A DNA stretch of 64,000 nucleotides from Diaporthe sp. PMI_573 (GCA_021399435.1 JAJTUP010000036.1:124001-188000), one strand, 5' to 3'. Counted from the stretch's first letter, positions 35,666 to 48,218 are shown. Notes: generated by a model from the sequence alone, not told the origin. Numbers and translations are program-made.

Positions 35666-38276
35666 CGCCTTTGGTAGCAGCGAGGGCGGCCGATGGTGGC
35701 GATGGCCGCGATGGATTGACTCGGTATCCTTGAGGAACTCGTCATGGAATTATGCCCCCCCATATCCAGATGCGAAGGCGTGGCCACCGACCTCGACATG
35801 CCTGCTAGGATTTGTTCTCCTCTTCCGGGGACTCCCAGATTCCCGCAGATTCCTGATGGCGGCGCCGAAAACAGTCATTGGCGGCCAGACGACGAGGGGG
35901 GCGGGATTGTTTATCGGAGTGATTCGCGGTGACATCTGATGGGACCAGGGCTGGTTGTATTGACGGACGACTGCACAAATACGAAGTCGGCAAGCGATGT
36001 GCGGTGTCCAGTGCAGTCTCATTCTGTGGGGGGGGGGGACTTGAGCGGGTGAGGGACGTGCAGCGTCGTGGCGAGCACTCGATGTGGGCCTGGAGTTCTG
36101 GAAGAAGGGCATGGCGCCGTTGCATAGATCGGAAGGGGAATGGCTGCCAAGACAACGGGGTCCCTGATCGCCTGGGCGTGCAAAGGCCAAATTCCCCGAT
36201 GAGGCCATGAAGGGTCCCGTGCAACCTCACGGGCATCGTGAGCAACGGTGTGTCTGCCCCCCCAGCCCCCCTGGCCTCCATTATGTCGGGCTGTTTTGGC
36301 CGGCCGGGCCTGGCCTGGCCGTGGACGAAGGAGCGCTGCTTCAAGAAGGGATGAGACGTCTGGTTAGTTCAGCCAAACTGGGCTGGTCCAGTTACTGCTG
36401 TGTGCTCTGTGAACTACATGTGACAACGATGGTGGCTGTGGGCAGTCTGCTGTGGTCCGACTGGCCAGGCGTGGACATTGGGACGGCAGGGAGCGAGGGC
36501 CACGGTTGGCCCACAGCAGCTTGCCGATCCCCACTGGCAGCTGTTGTTCCTGCATTAGCGCGAGTGCCGTGTGCCGGCAGGGCGATGTGTACTGCAAGAC
36601 TACTTACTACACAGCTGGTGGCTGAGCAGGTCAAGCTTGTTTCAGGGTCAGGTCTGCATTGCAACCCGGCACACCGTTCATTTGGAGTTGTCGATGCTCA
36701 GGGCTCTCATTCGACCCCGAGAGGGGGAAACCCTTCTCGGCCTGCTTGTTGTTTATTTTCCCTCCATGCAGTGTTGCACCACATGGCGGCCCCCTTTTTC
36801 CCTCGGGGATATTACCAGCAGTGACCCGTCTGTCATCATGGCCGGAGTAATCATCTTCCTGTGGTCGACCTGAGATATCCACCCCTTTGGACCCTTTGGG
36901 GACTACGAGTCGGGAGATGGGATATTTACGCGTATTCGGGTTCTCTTCAACGGACCTGGGGGTTGAAGCGAGATACCATCGGACGCGCAGCAGGACCAAT
37001 CCATCTGGGTCTGTTGTCGCCCGGTGTAAGCTGATTCGGCAATCTGGCCCCCCTGACAGGGATGCGGCCTAGATCCCTGGGTGGTTACGAGCGGCTAACC
37101 CCTGACCTGTGGTTTGACACCACCTGAATCTGGCAGACAGAGCCGCGCGCAACAGGCCGACTGCCTCTCTTTCTGGTGGCAGAAGCCGACATCCACACAT
37201 CCACACCCACACCCACGTCTGCATCCGCTCGCTTGCACCTCCGTAACAGTACCATGAGCCATGGCCACCGGCACAGGATGGCAGCACTCGGACCCTCCAT
37301 CTTACTCCTCCCTCAGCTGCTCCCCAACATTGATCCCATCTCCGTCCGCGAGCCCCAGTTCGTCCGGTCAAGAGATTGCCCTGCCCTGTGCGCTGGCCCC
37401 GCCGTCTGTTTTTCGCCCAAGAGAGCAGCTTGTCTTCTTCCCTGCCCGTGCCCGCGGCTGGGCCATCACCAACGGCGGCCGGGCCTCGAGCCACCTGGGC
37501 TCAACATCAGACTGCTGTGAGGATTCGGGCATCGTTTGTGTGTGAACGCCCCCGTCAGCATGGCTCGCGGCTGCAGCTGCCCGCGCTGCTATTTCAATCC
37601 CGGTCTGTCTGGGCCGCGGGAACCACCAGGTCGCACCTCCCATTCCCTATCGAGCATCAGAAACAGCCAGGGCTACACTTTGAGCCTAGTGCCAGTCCTT
37701 CCGGGTGCCACGGTGGAGTCGACCACCAGCAAAGAAACAACTCTAAGGGAAAACACCAGGCGTGCCTCTGCGTCTTGGGAACCCCTTGCAAATATTCGAC
37801 CCACCGCGCCACCCTCATGGTCATGGGCATGGCTGCTCCCCGGCCCCTCCTATGTGACCTCACCTCCTACCGCTGCCACCGTCCGTCGTACTATGCAGGA
37901 GCATGGGTAGACAAAGCCCCCAAGGAAGGGGGGGGGGGTTGCACACTCCACACGCGCCATGCTCGCAGGCTGTGCATGCTGGTGCATCTGTATATATCTG
38001 CTTTGCTTCCCATCGCCTCGTCTTGTGTTTTTGTCTCTCCCCCTCAGGTTTCCTCTCCATCAACAGTCGGCTTCTTCTCGCCACAAAACAACTGTGATAA
38101 TTTCTTTATTTCCTTCTGTCAAGGAGTTCCAAGTCACTCGCTATACTTGCCTCCGCCTACCACTCTTTACCCACAATCGTACTGTACTGAGTACATATCG
38201 ACTATCTTCGCTGTTTGGTATCATTGCCACTTTTATCTTTTCACATAAGCAGAAACACATTCGACATCCATACAAA
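35666..38276. other. Intergenic, promoter side of the GPI wall protein gene
   Basis: No credible gene. An 11-base G run lies at 36,028-36,038 and another G run at about 37,929-37,938. An open frame reaches from 37,376 to 38,248 but has no domain and ends just before the next gene. The 150 bp before 38,277 are C/T-rich, consistent with a 5' leader. Confidence 0.45.
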
Positions 38277-40359
38277 ATGAAGTCCATTTCTATCCTTGCC
38301 CTCGCGGCAACCGCATCAGCCACTGTACGTCTTGGGGAACCCTTCATGCTCTGGCTCGGAGCACAATATATGCTGACTTTTACCCACAGGGCTGGAACGA
38401 TTTCGGTGGCTTCAAGTGCCCTGAGAACACGGACAACAAGTGCAACACCCAACAGCAGAGTGGCTGGGACTGGAGCGACCTGCAGCTCGGCTCCATCTCG
38501 TCCTACGGAGGCTTCAGCTTCGGCGGTTTCTCCTGCGAGGAGGGCTACGGAAAGCGTGAGCCTGGCAGCCGTTTCGCCCCACGCACTCAGAAGGCCCTCA
38601 AGGGAAGCTGTGGTCACTCCAAGGAGAGCTCGCCCTCGTTCGGCTGTGGTCAGGATACCGATGTCGAGGCCTTCTCCGTCAGCACCATCGATGTCATCAC
38701 CGAGTTCGATGCCGACCTGGAGTTCCACTTTTCCATGGGTGATGGTTCGACTTGCAAGCAGCGAAGCTCCTGCTCTTCCCAGGGCTCAACTGTCAAGAAC
38801 ACCCAGTGCGGTGGTGCCAAGAACGTGACCATCGTCTACCCTTCCGGCCAGTCTGGCGACAAGGTTCCCAAGGCTTCTTCGACCTGCGGCATCTCCATCC
38901 CCACCGTCTCCTTCGACTGCTCGTCCGCCGTTAGCACCACCACCAAGTACACCAAGACCTCCTCCACCCAGGTCCAGACCTCTTCTTCCTCCGTGGCAAC
39001 CACCACCCCTGGCAAGCCCACTGCTACTGGGCCCACCGGCGGCAGACCCTCGTCTCCTTCTGAGACCGGCCCCAAGCCATCCAGCCCCGTTGGCCCCTCT
39101 GGCCCTGGCTCGCAGACCACCTCTGTTGCTACTCAGACTCCTCCTACCCCTTCGTCTGCCGGGTCCACCTCTGCCGGGTCCACTGTCGAGGTCCCCAGCT
39201 CTGTCGAGTCTACCACCTACGAGATCACCAGCACCGCCATCACCAGCTTCGTGACAACCTCCACCGTCTACAGCACCTCCATCCAGACCATCACTAGCTG
39301 CGGACCCGAGGTTGTCAGCTGCCCTGCTGGTTTCTCTGAGGGCCAGACCGCCACTACCACCGTTGTAAGTCCCATCCTGATGCTTCTTTTGCCTTCACTT
39401 TTCGGCAGACACAAGTACTAACACCATACTCTCAGGTTGTTGCTATCAGCACCACCATCTGCCCTGTGACTGCCACTGAGACTTCCGTCTTCACCACCAG
39501 CCACGCTGTCACCCAGACCCAGGGCGTCCCTCCTGTCGGGGCCACCTCAGCTGGTGAGGTTCCTTCCTCTGCCGAGACCCCCGCTGCTCCCGAGTCTTCG
39601 ACTTCCAAGCTGTCTCCTGTTGCCAGCACCACCTCTGAGAGCCCTGCTGCCCCCACCGAGACTCTGCCCTGCCCCAGCATTGTCCCTGCTTGCATCAGCA
39701 CCTGGAACTTCGTCGTCGGCTGTGTTGACAACGCCGATGCTTCTTGCTTCTGCCCCGACGCCAACTTCGTCCAGAACGTCTACCAGTGCCTCTACGCTTA
39801 TGGTGACTCTGACGAGACTGTTGCGGAGGCCATCCAGTACTTCCAGGGCATCTGCGGCTCCTACGCTGGTAACAACCCTGCTGTCGCTACTGGTGCCTCC
39901 TTGACCACCTACCTGACCGCCACCGCCACTCCTCCCGCTTCTGCCACCACCATCGTCGTCCACCAGACCACCGTTGTTCCTTGCACCAACAGCGCCGGCG
40001 AGATCCTGCCATCGTCTTCCTCGACCATCACTGTGTCAACCGTCATGACCGTGCCCCAGGTTGCTCTGACCACCTACACTGCCTCCTCCACCACCGAGGT
40101 TGGTGTCGTGCCGGTCACGAGCTACCCTGCGTCCGCCGTCGAGACCGCTTCTCCTGTCTCCCCATCTGGGGAGGCTCCAGCTGGGGGGGCTCCCCTCTAC
40201 CCCACTGGCAGCACACCCAGTGCGTCGGGTGTTGCCCAGGGCACAACTGCCCTCGTGCCCTCCGCTTCCCAGACTACCGTCGTCACCGCCGGAGCCGGTA
40301 AGACCGGGGCCAGCCTCGCCGCTGCCTTCCTCGCCGTCGTTGCTGTTCTCGCTCTGTAA
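38277..40359 (+). CDS. GPI-anchored cell-wall protein with a CFEM-like cysteine domain
   Basis: Surface protein of the wall or plasma membrane. Exons 38277-38324, 38390-39364 and 39436-40359 (introns 65 and 71 bp) give 648 aa. A signal peptide (MKSISILALAATASA) ends about where the first intron lies. The N-terminal part, about 16-215, has a fungal adhesin-like Cys pattern (WNDFGGFKCPENTDNKCN, GSTCKQ, TVKNTQCGG). Then comes a long Thr/Ser/Pro-rich stalk, likely heavily O-mannosylated. Around 475-540 lies a CFEM-like module (PCPSIVPAC ... GCVDNADASCFC ... YQC ... GIC) with seven of the usual eight cysteines and a CxC pair. A second Ser/Thr stalk leads to a C-terminal GPI signal: small residues (GAGKTGAS) and a hydrophobic end (LAAAFLAVVAVLAL). 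Haem or iron binding cannot be assumed, because one cysteine is missing. Confidence 0.88.
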
Positions 40360-42814
40360 ATGAGTTGAGCGGCGAAATGTAACAACACCCTATACCCACA
40401 CAGCATGGTGCCTCAACGGCGCGATTCCTTAGTCACACAATCACACCTGATTAGCATCAAAACACACATTTCTTTCTTACGATCCTTATGATAGAGCATT
40501 TACAGTGGTCCTGGTTTTTTTTTTCCTCCTGGAAAGCGCATCGAGGTCTGAGATACCAGGTGCAGGAGCATGGTCTGCCTTTTGCACACACACAACACAT
40601 ACATGTAATAGAGACGAAGGACTCTGGACCCCGAGGTACCTCGCTTGCAAACAAAACTTTTCCTTTTTCTCTGAACAGTTAGATGGGAGGACAAGCGACG
40701 GGGACGGGTAACACCGGAAGAAAACCCAAGAACGGGTTGCGGAAGCAGGAGTCGTCATCTGAAAACGTGTAATCATAATCAACAAAGAAAATGGCATGGT
40801 CATGGACCACCTTGATTGAAAACTTGCTGAGGGTCTCAATTCGTTCAAGTGACTTGATTGCGGGTGACTACAGTGGTTTGTGGGCCTTGAGAAAGCGACG
40901 AAACCTGCTACTGGCTTCCCTAGTCTTTAAGTGTTCTCTGGCTCAGCTTTGCCTCTCCCTCGCAGTCCTTCCACTTCCGCCAGTTGTGCAGTCTGGGATC
41001 GATCCAGCATCATCATCCTGGCCACCACGCCACTCGAGTAGCGCGAGAAGACACCGTCGTAGTCCCACGGGTTGGGGCAATTCTCTCATTTTGATGGCCC
41101 TCACCCATAGTTCCGGTGACTTACCGCGCTTTGCTTTCACGTTAGCAGAATGTGGCTGTGCGTGTGGACGGCTTTTCCCTCGCACATCTCCTGTTTGAGG
41201 CGTTCATAGACCTTGCGTGCAAACTGAAGGGGTCTAGATAATCAATGTATTGTTGTGGGATGAGATCTGGACAGGGACCTGACCTGATGACATGTCACAA
41301 GCACCTTTCAGTTGTTTTTAGGTGTCTCCACTGATCAGACAGCCCATATGTTCGTGTCAAGCGAGTAGACTTGTGTGGTGGAAGCTACTCAATGACACAA
41401 TTATGTTTATGTTACTTGGATGACCTGTCGGGCCTACTTGCAACTTCTTAGACGCAGAATTTGTCAATAAAATCTTCCAGACATTCGGGTGTAAAATCCA
41501 TGTCGCTGCTGATGGACTTGTAGACTTATAAACTCGATATGGACGCTTGATTTGCGTCAAAGTCTGGGTCAATCCCCGGGTGAAGCGGACAGGACTGGTA
41601 TTTTGTGAACTTCGGGCTCAGTGGGCGACGATAGGCGCAAATACTTTTTTTTTTTTTCCTTTTTTTTTAAGAGCGCGTCGCTCCGGGAGACAGCCAGTCT
41701 GAGACAGCATATAGCTCCTAATACGGCTACGAGTTGATTTGATGATACGTTGGGAGGTGATAAAAGGGAACATAGTTGAGCGTCAACGGCGATGAGAAAT
41801 GTTCTCATTTCAGTGCTTGCCATATTTCGGTTTTTGACATTGTACTGGTGTTATGCTTTCAAACAAACCCAGAAGAATCTGCACTATTCAAGCTAGATTC
41901 AAGTACAGTATTTAGCATTCCTTCGAATTAGTATTGACCGGCTGCCGCCTGATATTTCCACTTCAAGCAGATATGCAAAGCCGGTGTCTCTCAATAGCTC
42001 GAACAGCTGATAGGAAAAGGGAGTGACTGGGCCGTCAACATCCAGGCTGTACTTGATGTTAGCACGCTCTGATAAGCGTTGTGTGAGATGAAGACTGAGA
42101 TTCAATTGGGAACAAAGGGATGTTCAGCGCTACGCCCAACATTCATGGGTGTCAGACTCGGGTCTTTCACCGGTTTATCGGGCCGGTCTCTTCACCATTT
42201 TGTGACAGCCATCCCCCTCATCAGATTGTTGCAGGGGCGATTTGCGAAATCAATGGTGAAGGCGGCGGCACACCCATTGAGCACAACTTCACTTAAGGAA
42301 GGCGGCTGAATCCTAAAACGATGCCAAGCCCGACTCTTTCACGGCCCTGACGTGACGGCCCAAGGTTAAGCCGCCTCCCAAGAGCCCAGGAAGCGAGTGC
42401 GAAGCGCGCTGCGGCCTGCGTCAGCCGTACGTGTCTGTGGGGCCGCCCGATACCTTGCCTGGTACCTTGAGCCCAGGGCAGCCTGCCACGCCAAAGCAAG
42501 TACCACGATACAGAATCCTTCGCATCCTTTCAGCAGACGGACTGCTGATACTCGATGCGGACCATCCATTTCATGCGCGAAGAATGTAGTGTTGTTCCGA
42601 GGAGAAGAATTAGATATTATCCCGGCCCGGTCATCTTCCAGACTATAACATGGACACATAGCCCATCATGCAGTGTCTTCTGTACTACATACGGTCCCTC
42701 GCAACCAACTACATCGTCTAGATCCTCATATCCGACATTAGATCGTTTTTCAGCGGATTTTGTTTTCGAGATACATTGCGACCTGTATAAGCACTTCAAG
42801 TTGAGCCGAGCATC
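40360..42814. other. Intergenic, no gene seen
   Basis: T-rich runs at about 40,516-40,525 and 41,645-41,669. Otherwise only short ORFs. The 135-codon frame at 40,791-41,198 has no domain and an unlikely composition. Confidence 0.5.
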
Positions 42815-44088
42815 ATGGCAGATTATGGCCGCCTACCCCCAAACGTTATCCTGTTCGGTCCTGATGGCAACTGCACGCTTGACATAGTAAGCATCACTCT
42901 TCTCCTGTCACGGGTCCCCCGTCTTTCATGTTTGCAAGTTCTAGAATGCAACACTTTAGGATCCGTAGCGGGACTAACGTCATACTCAGTGCCCGGTAGA
43001 GGCCAGCCTCTACGGCTACCGGCCCAATATGGGTGCGAGTATCTCTTTTATTGTCCTCTATGCCCTGGCAGCATGTATCCACATCTATCTCGGCTTGCGG
43101 TGGAAGAAATGGTTCTTCATGACCTGCATGATTCTGGGTTGCCTAAACGCTATTGCGGGCTATGTTGGCCGCATCATAATGTATAATAATCCGTTTGACT
43201 TTTCCGGATTCATGCTCCAGATCGGTAAGAAGCCTACTCTCTCTCCCAAAGGTATATAAGTAGCTGGAGTGTTGCGAGCTGACGTGTTCTCCTTGCTCGC
43301 CATCAGTATGCATCACGAGTGGGCCTGTATATTTCACGGCAGCGATATACGTCTCTCTCGCGCACACGTACGTTTAGTAGCCCTACCATCGTCCTCTTCC
43401 TGCGAAATACCTCTTGCACATGTGTCAAATCAGAGGCCTCGCTGACATAACAACCATACAGAATCCAATACTTCGCCCCAGAGATCTCCCGCTTCACGCC
43501 CCGCCTCTACTACTGCATCTTCATCCCGGGCGACCTGATATGCCTGGTCATACAAGCTGCAGGTGGTGCCATGTCGACGACATCCAAGGGCGCGAACGAG
43601 ACGGGCGTCGACCTAGCCCTCGCGGGCCTGGTGCTACAAGTCGTCTTCATGCTGATCTTCTGCGCCCTGTTCGCCGACTACCTGATCCGGTACGCTCGCT
43701 CGTCACGGGCCGGGGCCGGGGGTCCCAAGTTCACAAGGCGGCTGCAACTATTCTTCGGGTTGCAGGCGGCTGCAACTCTGCTGATCCTCGTGCGCTGCGC
43801 ATATCGTCTGGCTGAGCTGCACGAAGGCTACGGCGGCGAGCTGGTCAGGGACGAGGCGCTGTTTATTGGGCTCGAGGGAGTGTAAGTTGTCCCCCTTGGG
43901 AAATTCACACATTCACCCTGGCTGTGCGGAGGGAGCACCTGCTGACATTGCCTCGATGGGACAGGATGATCGTCATAGCGGTTTACTGTCTTATGGTTGG
44001 GCACCCGGGACTTGTCTTCAGCAAAGGCGAGGAGGCTAAGGGGGATTCCATCGCCTCCGACTCCCAGCTGAGCGAGCGAAAGCAATAG
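42815..44088 (+). CDS. RTA1-family multi-pass membrane protein (lipid-translocating exporter family)
   Basis: Exons 42815-42886, 42990-43224, 43307-43367, 43462-43881 and 43965-44088 (introns of 82-103 bp) give 303 aa. Each join restores family sequence: CPVEASLYGYRPNMGASISFIVLY; FMLQI-VCITSGPVYFTAAIYVSLAHT-IQYFAPEISRFTPR; IFIPGDLICLVIQAAGGAM; and a last helix MIVIAVYCLMVGHPG. About seven membrane helices can be drawn and the tail is short, polar and Ser/Glu-rich (DSIASDSQLSERKQ). Family members include yeast Rta1, Rsb1 and Pug1, which act in azole or aminosterol resistance and in sphingoid-base or haem traffic; the substrate here cannot be predicted. The next gene, on the same strand 690 bp away, is also a membrane protein. 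Confidence 0.92.
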
Positions 44089-44778
44089 CGTCGTCAAACA
44101 ACATCTTGCCCATCATTTTAAATGTTCGTAGCTATTCTGTCATTTGGCATTCTGGCATTTGGTAGGGCGCAGAACAGCTGGGCTGAGCACTGTTGTCGCG
44201 CGCCCGCTTGCGATATATGAAACTGGCTAAGTTAGAAGGAGTCATTTTTTCCCTGGGGGCTGGTACTAGCCTTGCCATTCCCAGGTGGCATTGTTTGTTC
44301 CCCAAAAATAAGATCACCCCTCGAGAGTCGTTGACCTAGTTGATAAGAACGGATAATTTGCTTGTTCACCTAGGCCTCCAGTGTGGCAGATTTTATCGCG
44401 CTGTAATTCCCTGCTGTCAGCCCTTTGGTTGGAGCGGTTGAGCGGGGACTTTATGCCCACGGAGTCAGCACCAGTCTGAATCCGTGAGGCCTGCTGTGGT
44501 GGCGTCCAGGTACAGTTGGGTGTTTGTTGTGAAACCATACCTCTGCTGACAATGATTGGGCGAGTCAATATTGTTTGAGTGGGTAAGCTGACCTGCCCAG
44601 CCTCAAGGACTCGGAATGCCCGAGTTCGCAATTGCACCCAGGGTCTTCAGGACTTGTCTTGGCTGTTCAAGCACCTAGAAAACCTCTCTCCTGCCTCTGA
44701 TGATTTACAAAACTCTGTCCAATTCTCTCTTGCGTTTCAATCCCACAGCGGGACAGACTTACCGTCCCGGGTTGCACG
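44089..44778. other. Intergenic, promoter of the unknown membrane protein
   Basis: No ORF of note. C/T-rich and exon-like only near the downstream start. Confidence 0.5.
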
Positions 44779-46149
44779 ATGCCTATTTTACCTCTCACCT
44801 ACCAGAACCGCGACATATCTTTTCCCGACTGGGTCTCCCTCATCACTCTCTGCCTAGCTCCACTCGTAGCCCACGTTGCTGCTGGCGCGCCCTGGCCTTC
44901 CCACCTCACGCGCTGTCGCCCTCCGAGATGGCACGATCTGATATGTCACTATAATCCGACATCCATCCTCTGGAGATACTTCGCCATCGCCGACCGGCGG
45001 CTACGAGCGAGAGACTGGGACGTGGCTGACATAGCAGCCGCCAACGCCCTGTTCTGGACGGAAACCGGCTGGGACGGCTCCGAGAGGGTGGCCGAGCAGA
45101 GCCTGTCCTTCTGCTCGCGCCTGCCCGTCCGGGCTAGGACGGAGGTCGCCTCGTGGGAGATGGTCAAGACGGTCGTTGTCGGCCTCCAGGCCGCACAGGC
45201 CTTCTATAGCGTAGGTGGCAGCTTGCTCGGGCCTGGGACCTCCAACTACATCTTCCGGTTCGCCCTGGACAACATGTTCCTGCCTTTTGGCTGTCTGGGC
45301 CTGTATAGGTTCTGCGCCGCGCTTTGGGTCACTGACGACTTCGCCTTCATCCATGTTTCGGACCCGGTGTCGATGGCGCTCGGCCATCTTCAAATAGATT
45401 CGGAGAGACAGACCATTCTCGGAGACAGGAACAAACCCTCAGTCCCGGAAACTCAAACCGAGGTGACTGGGAGACCATCACTGGATAGTTTTCTAGATCA
45501 CCACGCGGCGGCTGATGGGCACCATGGCTCCCGTTTCTTCCCGGCGTCCCGGTGGTCGAGCAGGGTCCTGCGCGTCTGCTGGACCCTTCCGCTCTTGACC
45601 TTGACAGCATTCTGCATCATCTATGTCGCTCCTTGGCCATTCTGGCATCGACTCGACATCGCTGAGTGGGTGGGATGGATCATGCCTGCCTCGGCTTTCG
45701 CCATGGTCATCTTCTACCTCGTCGTCTTCGGCTCCTCGACCTTGATCCTCCTCTACTACTTCGTCCGTGGCGCGAATACGACGACGATCATCCCTTGCGC
45801 CTCGATGCTGTGGTATAAGATCTATACGATTATCATATCCATTATGATGGTTTTGGTTCTTGTCCTGGTAGCATTCGAGACTGCCAGAACACCTTGTGGG
45901 TCCTACTCGGTCTGGCCCCCTTCGCAATGGCATGGGACAGCCTGTCCTCAAACGATTCTTCCCGTCGGTCAGGACGAGGGCTCGGGCTTCGGTATTGCGT
46001 TTCGGTCGCGCAATTCGTCAGAAACACGAGGTTGGATGGATGACGAATTCCGTGTACTCAATGTTACCGGAGTTTGCTTGGTGGGCAACTGGAGCGAGGT
46101 AGCCCAGCGGGCTACGGTGTTTGGCTTGGCTTCGATGCTAGAAAAGTAG
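44779..46149 (+). CDS. Intronless multi-pass membrane protein of unknown function, 456 aa
   Basis: One uninterrupted frame with a good ATG. A hydrophobic segment near residues 18-36 (SLITLCLAPLVAHVAAGAP) is followed by a conserved-looking cytosolic or luminal block (YNPTSILWRYFAIADRRLRARDW, ANALFWTETGWDG). A weaker hydrophobic stretch follows at about 150-190, then three or four clear helices between about 265 and 375 (TLPLLTLTAFCIIYVAPW, MPASAFAMVIFYLVVFGSS, IIISIMMVLVLVLVAFETA). A late Cys-containing loop (TPCGSY ... TACPQT) could hold a disulfide. I recognise the style of a fungal-specific integral membrane protein but not a named family. Lack of introns stands out beside the intron-rich neighbours. 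Confidence 0.82.
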   Translation: MPILPLTYQNRDISFPDWVSLITLCLAPLVAHVAAGAPWPSHLTRCRPPRWHDLICHYNPTSILWRYFAIADRRLRARDWDVADIAAANALFWTETGWDGSERVAEQSLSFCSRLPVRARTEVASWEMVKTVVVGLQAAQAFYSVGGSLLGPGTSNYIFRFALDNMFLPFGCLGLYRFCAALWVTDDFAFIHVSDPVSMALGHLQIDSERQTILGDRNKPSVPETQTEVTGRPSLDSFLDHHAAADGHHGSRFFPASRWSSRVLRVCWTLPLLTLTAFCIIYVAPWPFWHRLDIAEWVGWIMPASAFAMVIFYLVVFGSSTLILLYYFVRGANTTTIIPCASMLWYKIYTIIISIMMVLVLVLVAFETARTPCGSYSVWPPSQWHGTACPQTILPVGQDEGSGFGIAFRSRNSSETRGWMDDEFRVLNVTGVCLVGNWSEVAQRATVFGLASMLEK

Positions 46150-47119
46150 ATTAGGAAGTACTGAACAGGTTTCTTAGAAGTAGGGTTTCGAATAGATACG
46201 TCATGCAACATTCTTCCCGGATATACGGATAGTTACTTCTTCCCAAGTTTCGATAAGTGTCCAAAAGCCAGAGCGCATACTAGCTGTTCATCGGGCACCA
46301 GACTTGGCATTCACATAACAGGACCGGGGATACCTCTGACAAAAGCAGGATGACGAAGTTGACGGCTCTGAGTGGGAATGGATGCTTGGTGAGTCCCGCT
46401 CTTGTAAATTAAGGCTAAATTAAGTCAGTAGATGAGAGTAACGTTACTGTGTCATGGCACATGTAGTCACCCCAAAGCTTCGCAGTATTGGCAATCGCTC
46501 CAACAAGAACGTCAGTCAAAGAGTCCGCGTGTGGCGGACCATTCTATGCAGACTTTAGCTAGACCGACCTAATTACCCCTGGCGTTGTCCCCTTATGGGG
46601 CACTAGCCAATATTCAGCTGGCGCTCTCTTTACCCAGGGCAGACACTGTGAGTTGAGTGGTGCTAGGCTATAACCTCGTCTTCTCCTTCCACGGCAGCGA
46701 CAACACGCTCACACACAGGCATAGGCGAACGGAACCAGTACTGTGATATACCCTTTTTGTTTAAGATGGGAAAATGCTAGTAACCCAAACCAATCATGGT
46801 AGTAGCTGGTGATGCCTGCCTACCTGCTGCGAGTTACGAATCCGTACTCCTTCTAATGCTGTGCTATGCCTTCATATCAGCCATCCAATGAACCAACCAA
46901 CCAAACGCCTCGCTCAAAGGTGCTGAAGACAGGAGAGAAAAGCAACCTCTATCAGGGTGGAAAGGAGTTGTGGCGTGTGCTATCTTGCCGAAATTGGGTA
47001 GGTGTTTGCTTGCTATTGGTCTGCTGGGGTTCCAATTCTAGTTTATGTTTAGTATAGCACAGATGCAGGGAAAACAGAGAGGCAACAGGGGCGAGAGAAC
47101 ATACCACGTCGGTGCCCAC
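46150..47119. other. Intergenic between convergent genes
   Basis: No gene seen. AT-richer than the flanking coding regions. Confidence 0.5.
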
Positions 47120-47654
47120 CTAGAGAGAGTCGGCACCAGTAGTAGTAGGAGGAGCCGCACTACCCAAATCCTTGGGCTTGGTCAATGAGATGACACATAA
47201 TGTAAAGATCATCACGAGAATGATGAGGATCAAGGCATCGTCGGTAGTTGCAGGGTTGTTGATCAAAGGGCTGCGCAAGATGATTCCGATGGTGACAGCA
47301 GTGGTCCCAGCCATGAAACAAGAGAACATCAGGTGCATTGCGGTACGGTTGGAAGAAAAGCTGGTTCCAGCCTGGAATGACAAAGGGCCAGCACGAATGC
47401 TAGCAGAAGCATCTATATATGTAGTATCTTTGTTAGCATTGGAAGGATGAAAGGAAGTGATTTTTCATCAACTAACCATTGGTGTTTGACGTGCTGTTGC
47501 TGCTCGAGCTGCTGTTCTTTGGGCCAAACCAGAAGGTTGATGGGCCGACGTGCGGCATTTCTTGTGGCCCCGTATCGCAGGGAGGAATCGCACTGTTCTT
47601 CGGGTGAAACAAACGGCCCATTGGGCGGACGCCCCGCATTTGTTGCGGCCGCAT
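47120..47654 (-). CDS. Small membrane protein with two helices and a repeated N-terminal segment; start uncertain
   Basis: The 3' exon (47120-47412) encodes two hydrophobic helices (AMHLMFSCFMAGTTAVTIGI and ALILIILVMIFTLCVISL) and a short tail. It joins through a 64 bp intron (47413-47476, GT...AG on the minus strand) to an upstream exon in frame, with SSSSSNSTSNTNG at the join. The upstream exon holds two degenerate copies of a unit of about 28 residues, roughly AIPPxDxxPQxMxxVxP...FxPKN. In this frame the region stays open to about 47,777 but has no ATG before 47,654; the coordinate given uses that internal ATG. A first exon further upstream is equally possible, for example from the ATG at 47,797 in another frame. 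No family recognised. Function unknown. Confidence 0.5.
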
Positions 47655-48218
47655 GTCGAAGGGAGGAATTGCGCCAATCTTTGGGCTAAACAAGGCAGTT
47701 GGAGGGCGGAAAAGGGGAGGGGGAATAGGTTCCTTGTTTCGTTTGTGAGCTTTGGGTTGGGCGATTGGCCTCAAAACCAGTGTGAGAGAATCCCATTATG
47801 TTGACACTTTTGTTTAACTTTGTGCAAAGGTGTTTCGTGACAAGAATAGTGGTGGTAGTGGGTTGTGTTGATGGTGGGAGAGCAAATTTAACCTCGAAAG
47901 CCATTTGAAGTTTTCTTGAGCGGCCGGCAGCGGGGCAATAAATATCGGCATTCACTTGCCTTCTAATCACTGGTCTTTCAGTCACTGGCCTTTGCGAACA
48001 GTGTTTCCACTCATGTTTCTCCAACTCTTTCCCATTTTTACAACATCTACTAGGAATTCACCTTGCCCTGCGAATATTGGTTTTCTCAATCAATCGATTT
48101 ATGGGCTGACTTAACTTGCACTTTGAGATCTCAAAGAATTGAGTGGAATGAACGTCCTCATTTGACCTATATCTAACCAGAGATGATAGCTAATGCCCGG
48201 ATAAACCTTTTCGGTTCA
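47655..48218. other. Region upstream of the small membrane protein, start side unresolved
   Basis: May contain its missing 5' exon. Otherwise only a 112-codon minus-strand frame (47,686-48,024) without a domain. Confidence 0.35.

Noticed and set aside
36207..36824. 205-codon plus-strand open frame
   Set aside because: No recognisable motif and a competing minus-strand frame; GC-rich DNA opens frames by chance.
37376..38248. 290-codon plus-strand open frame before the GPI protein gene
   Set aside because: Composition reflects C/T-rich promoter DNA, no domain, and several other frames are open over the same stretch.
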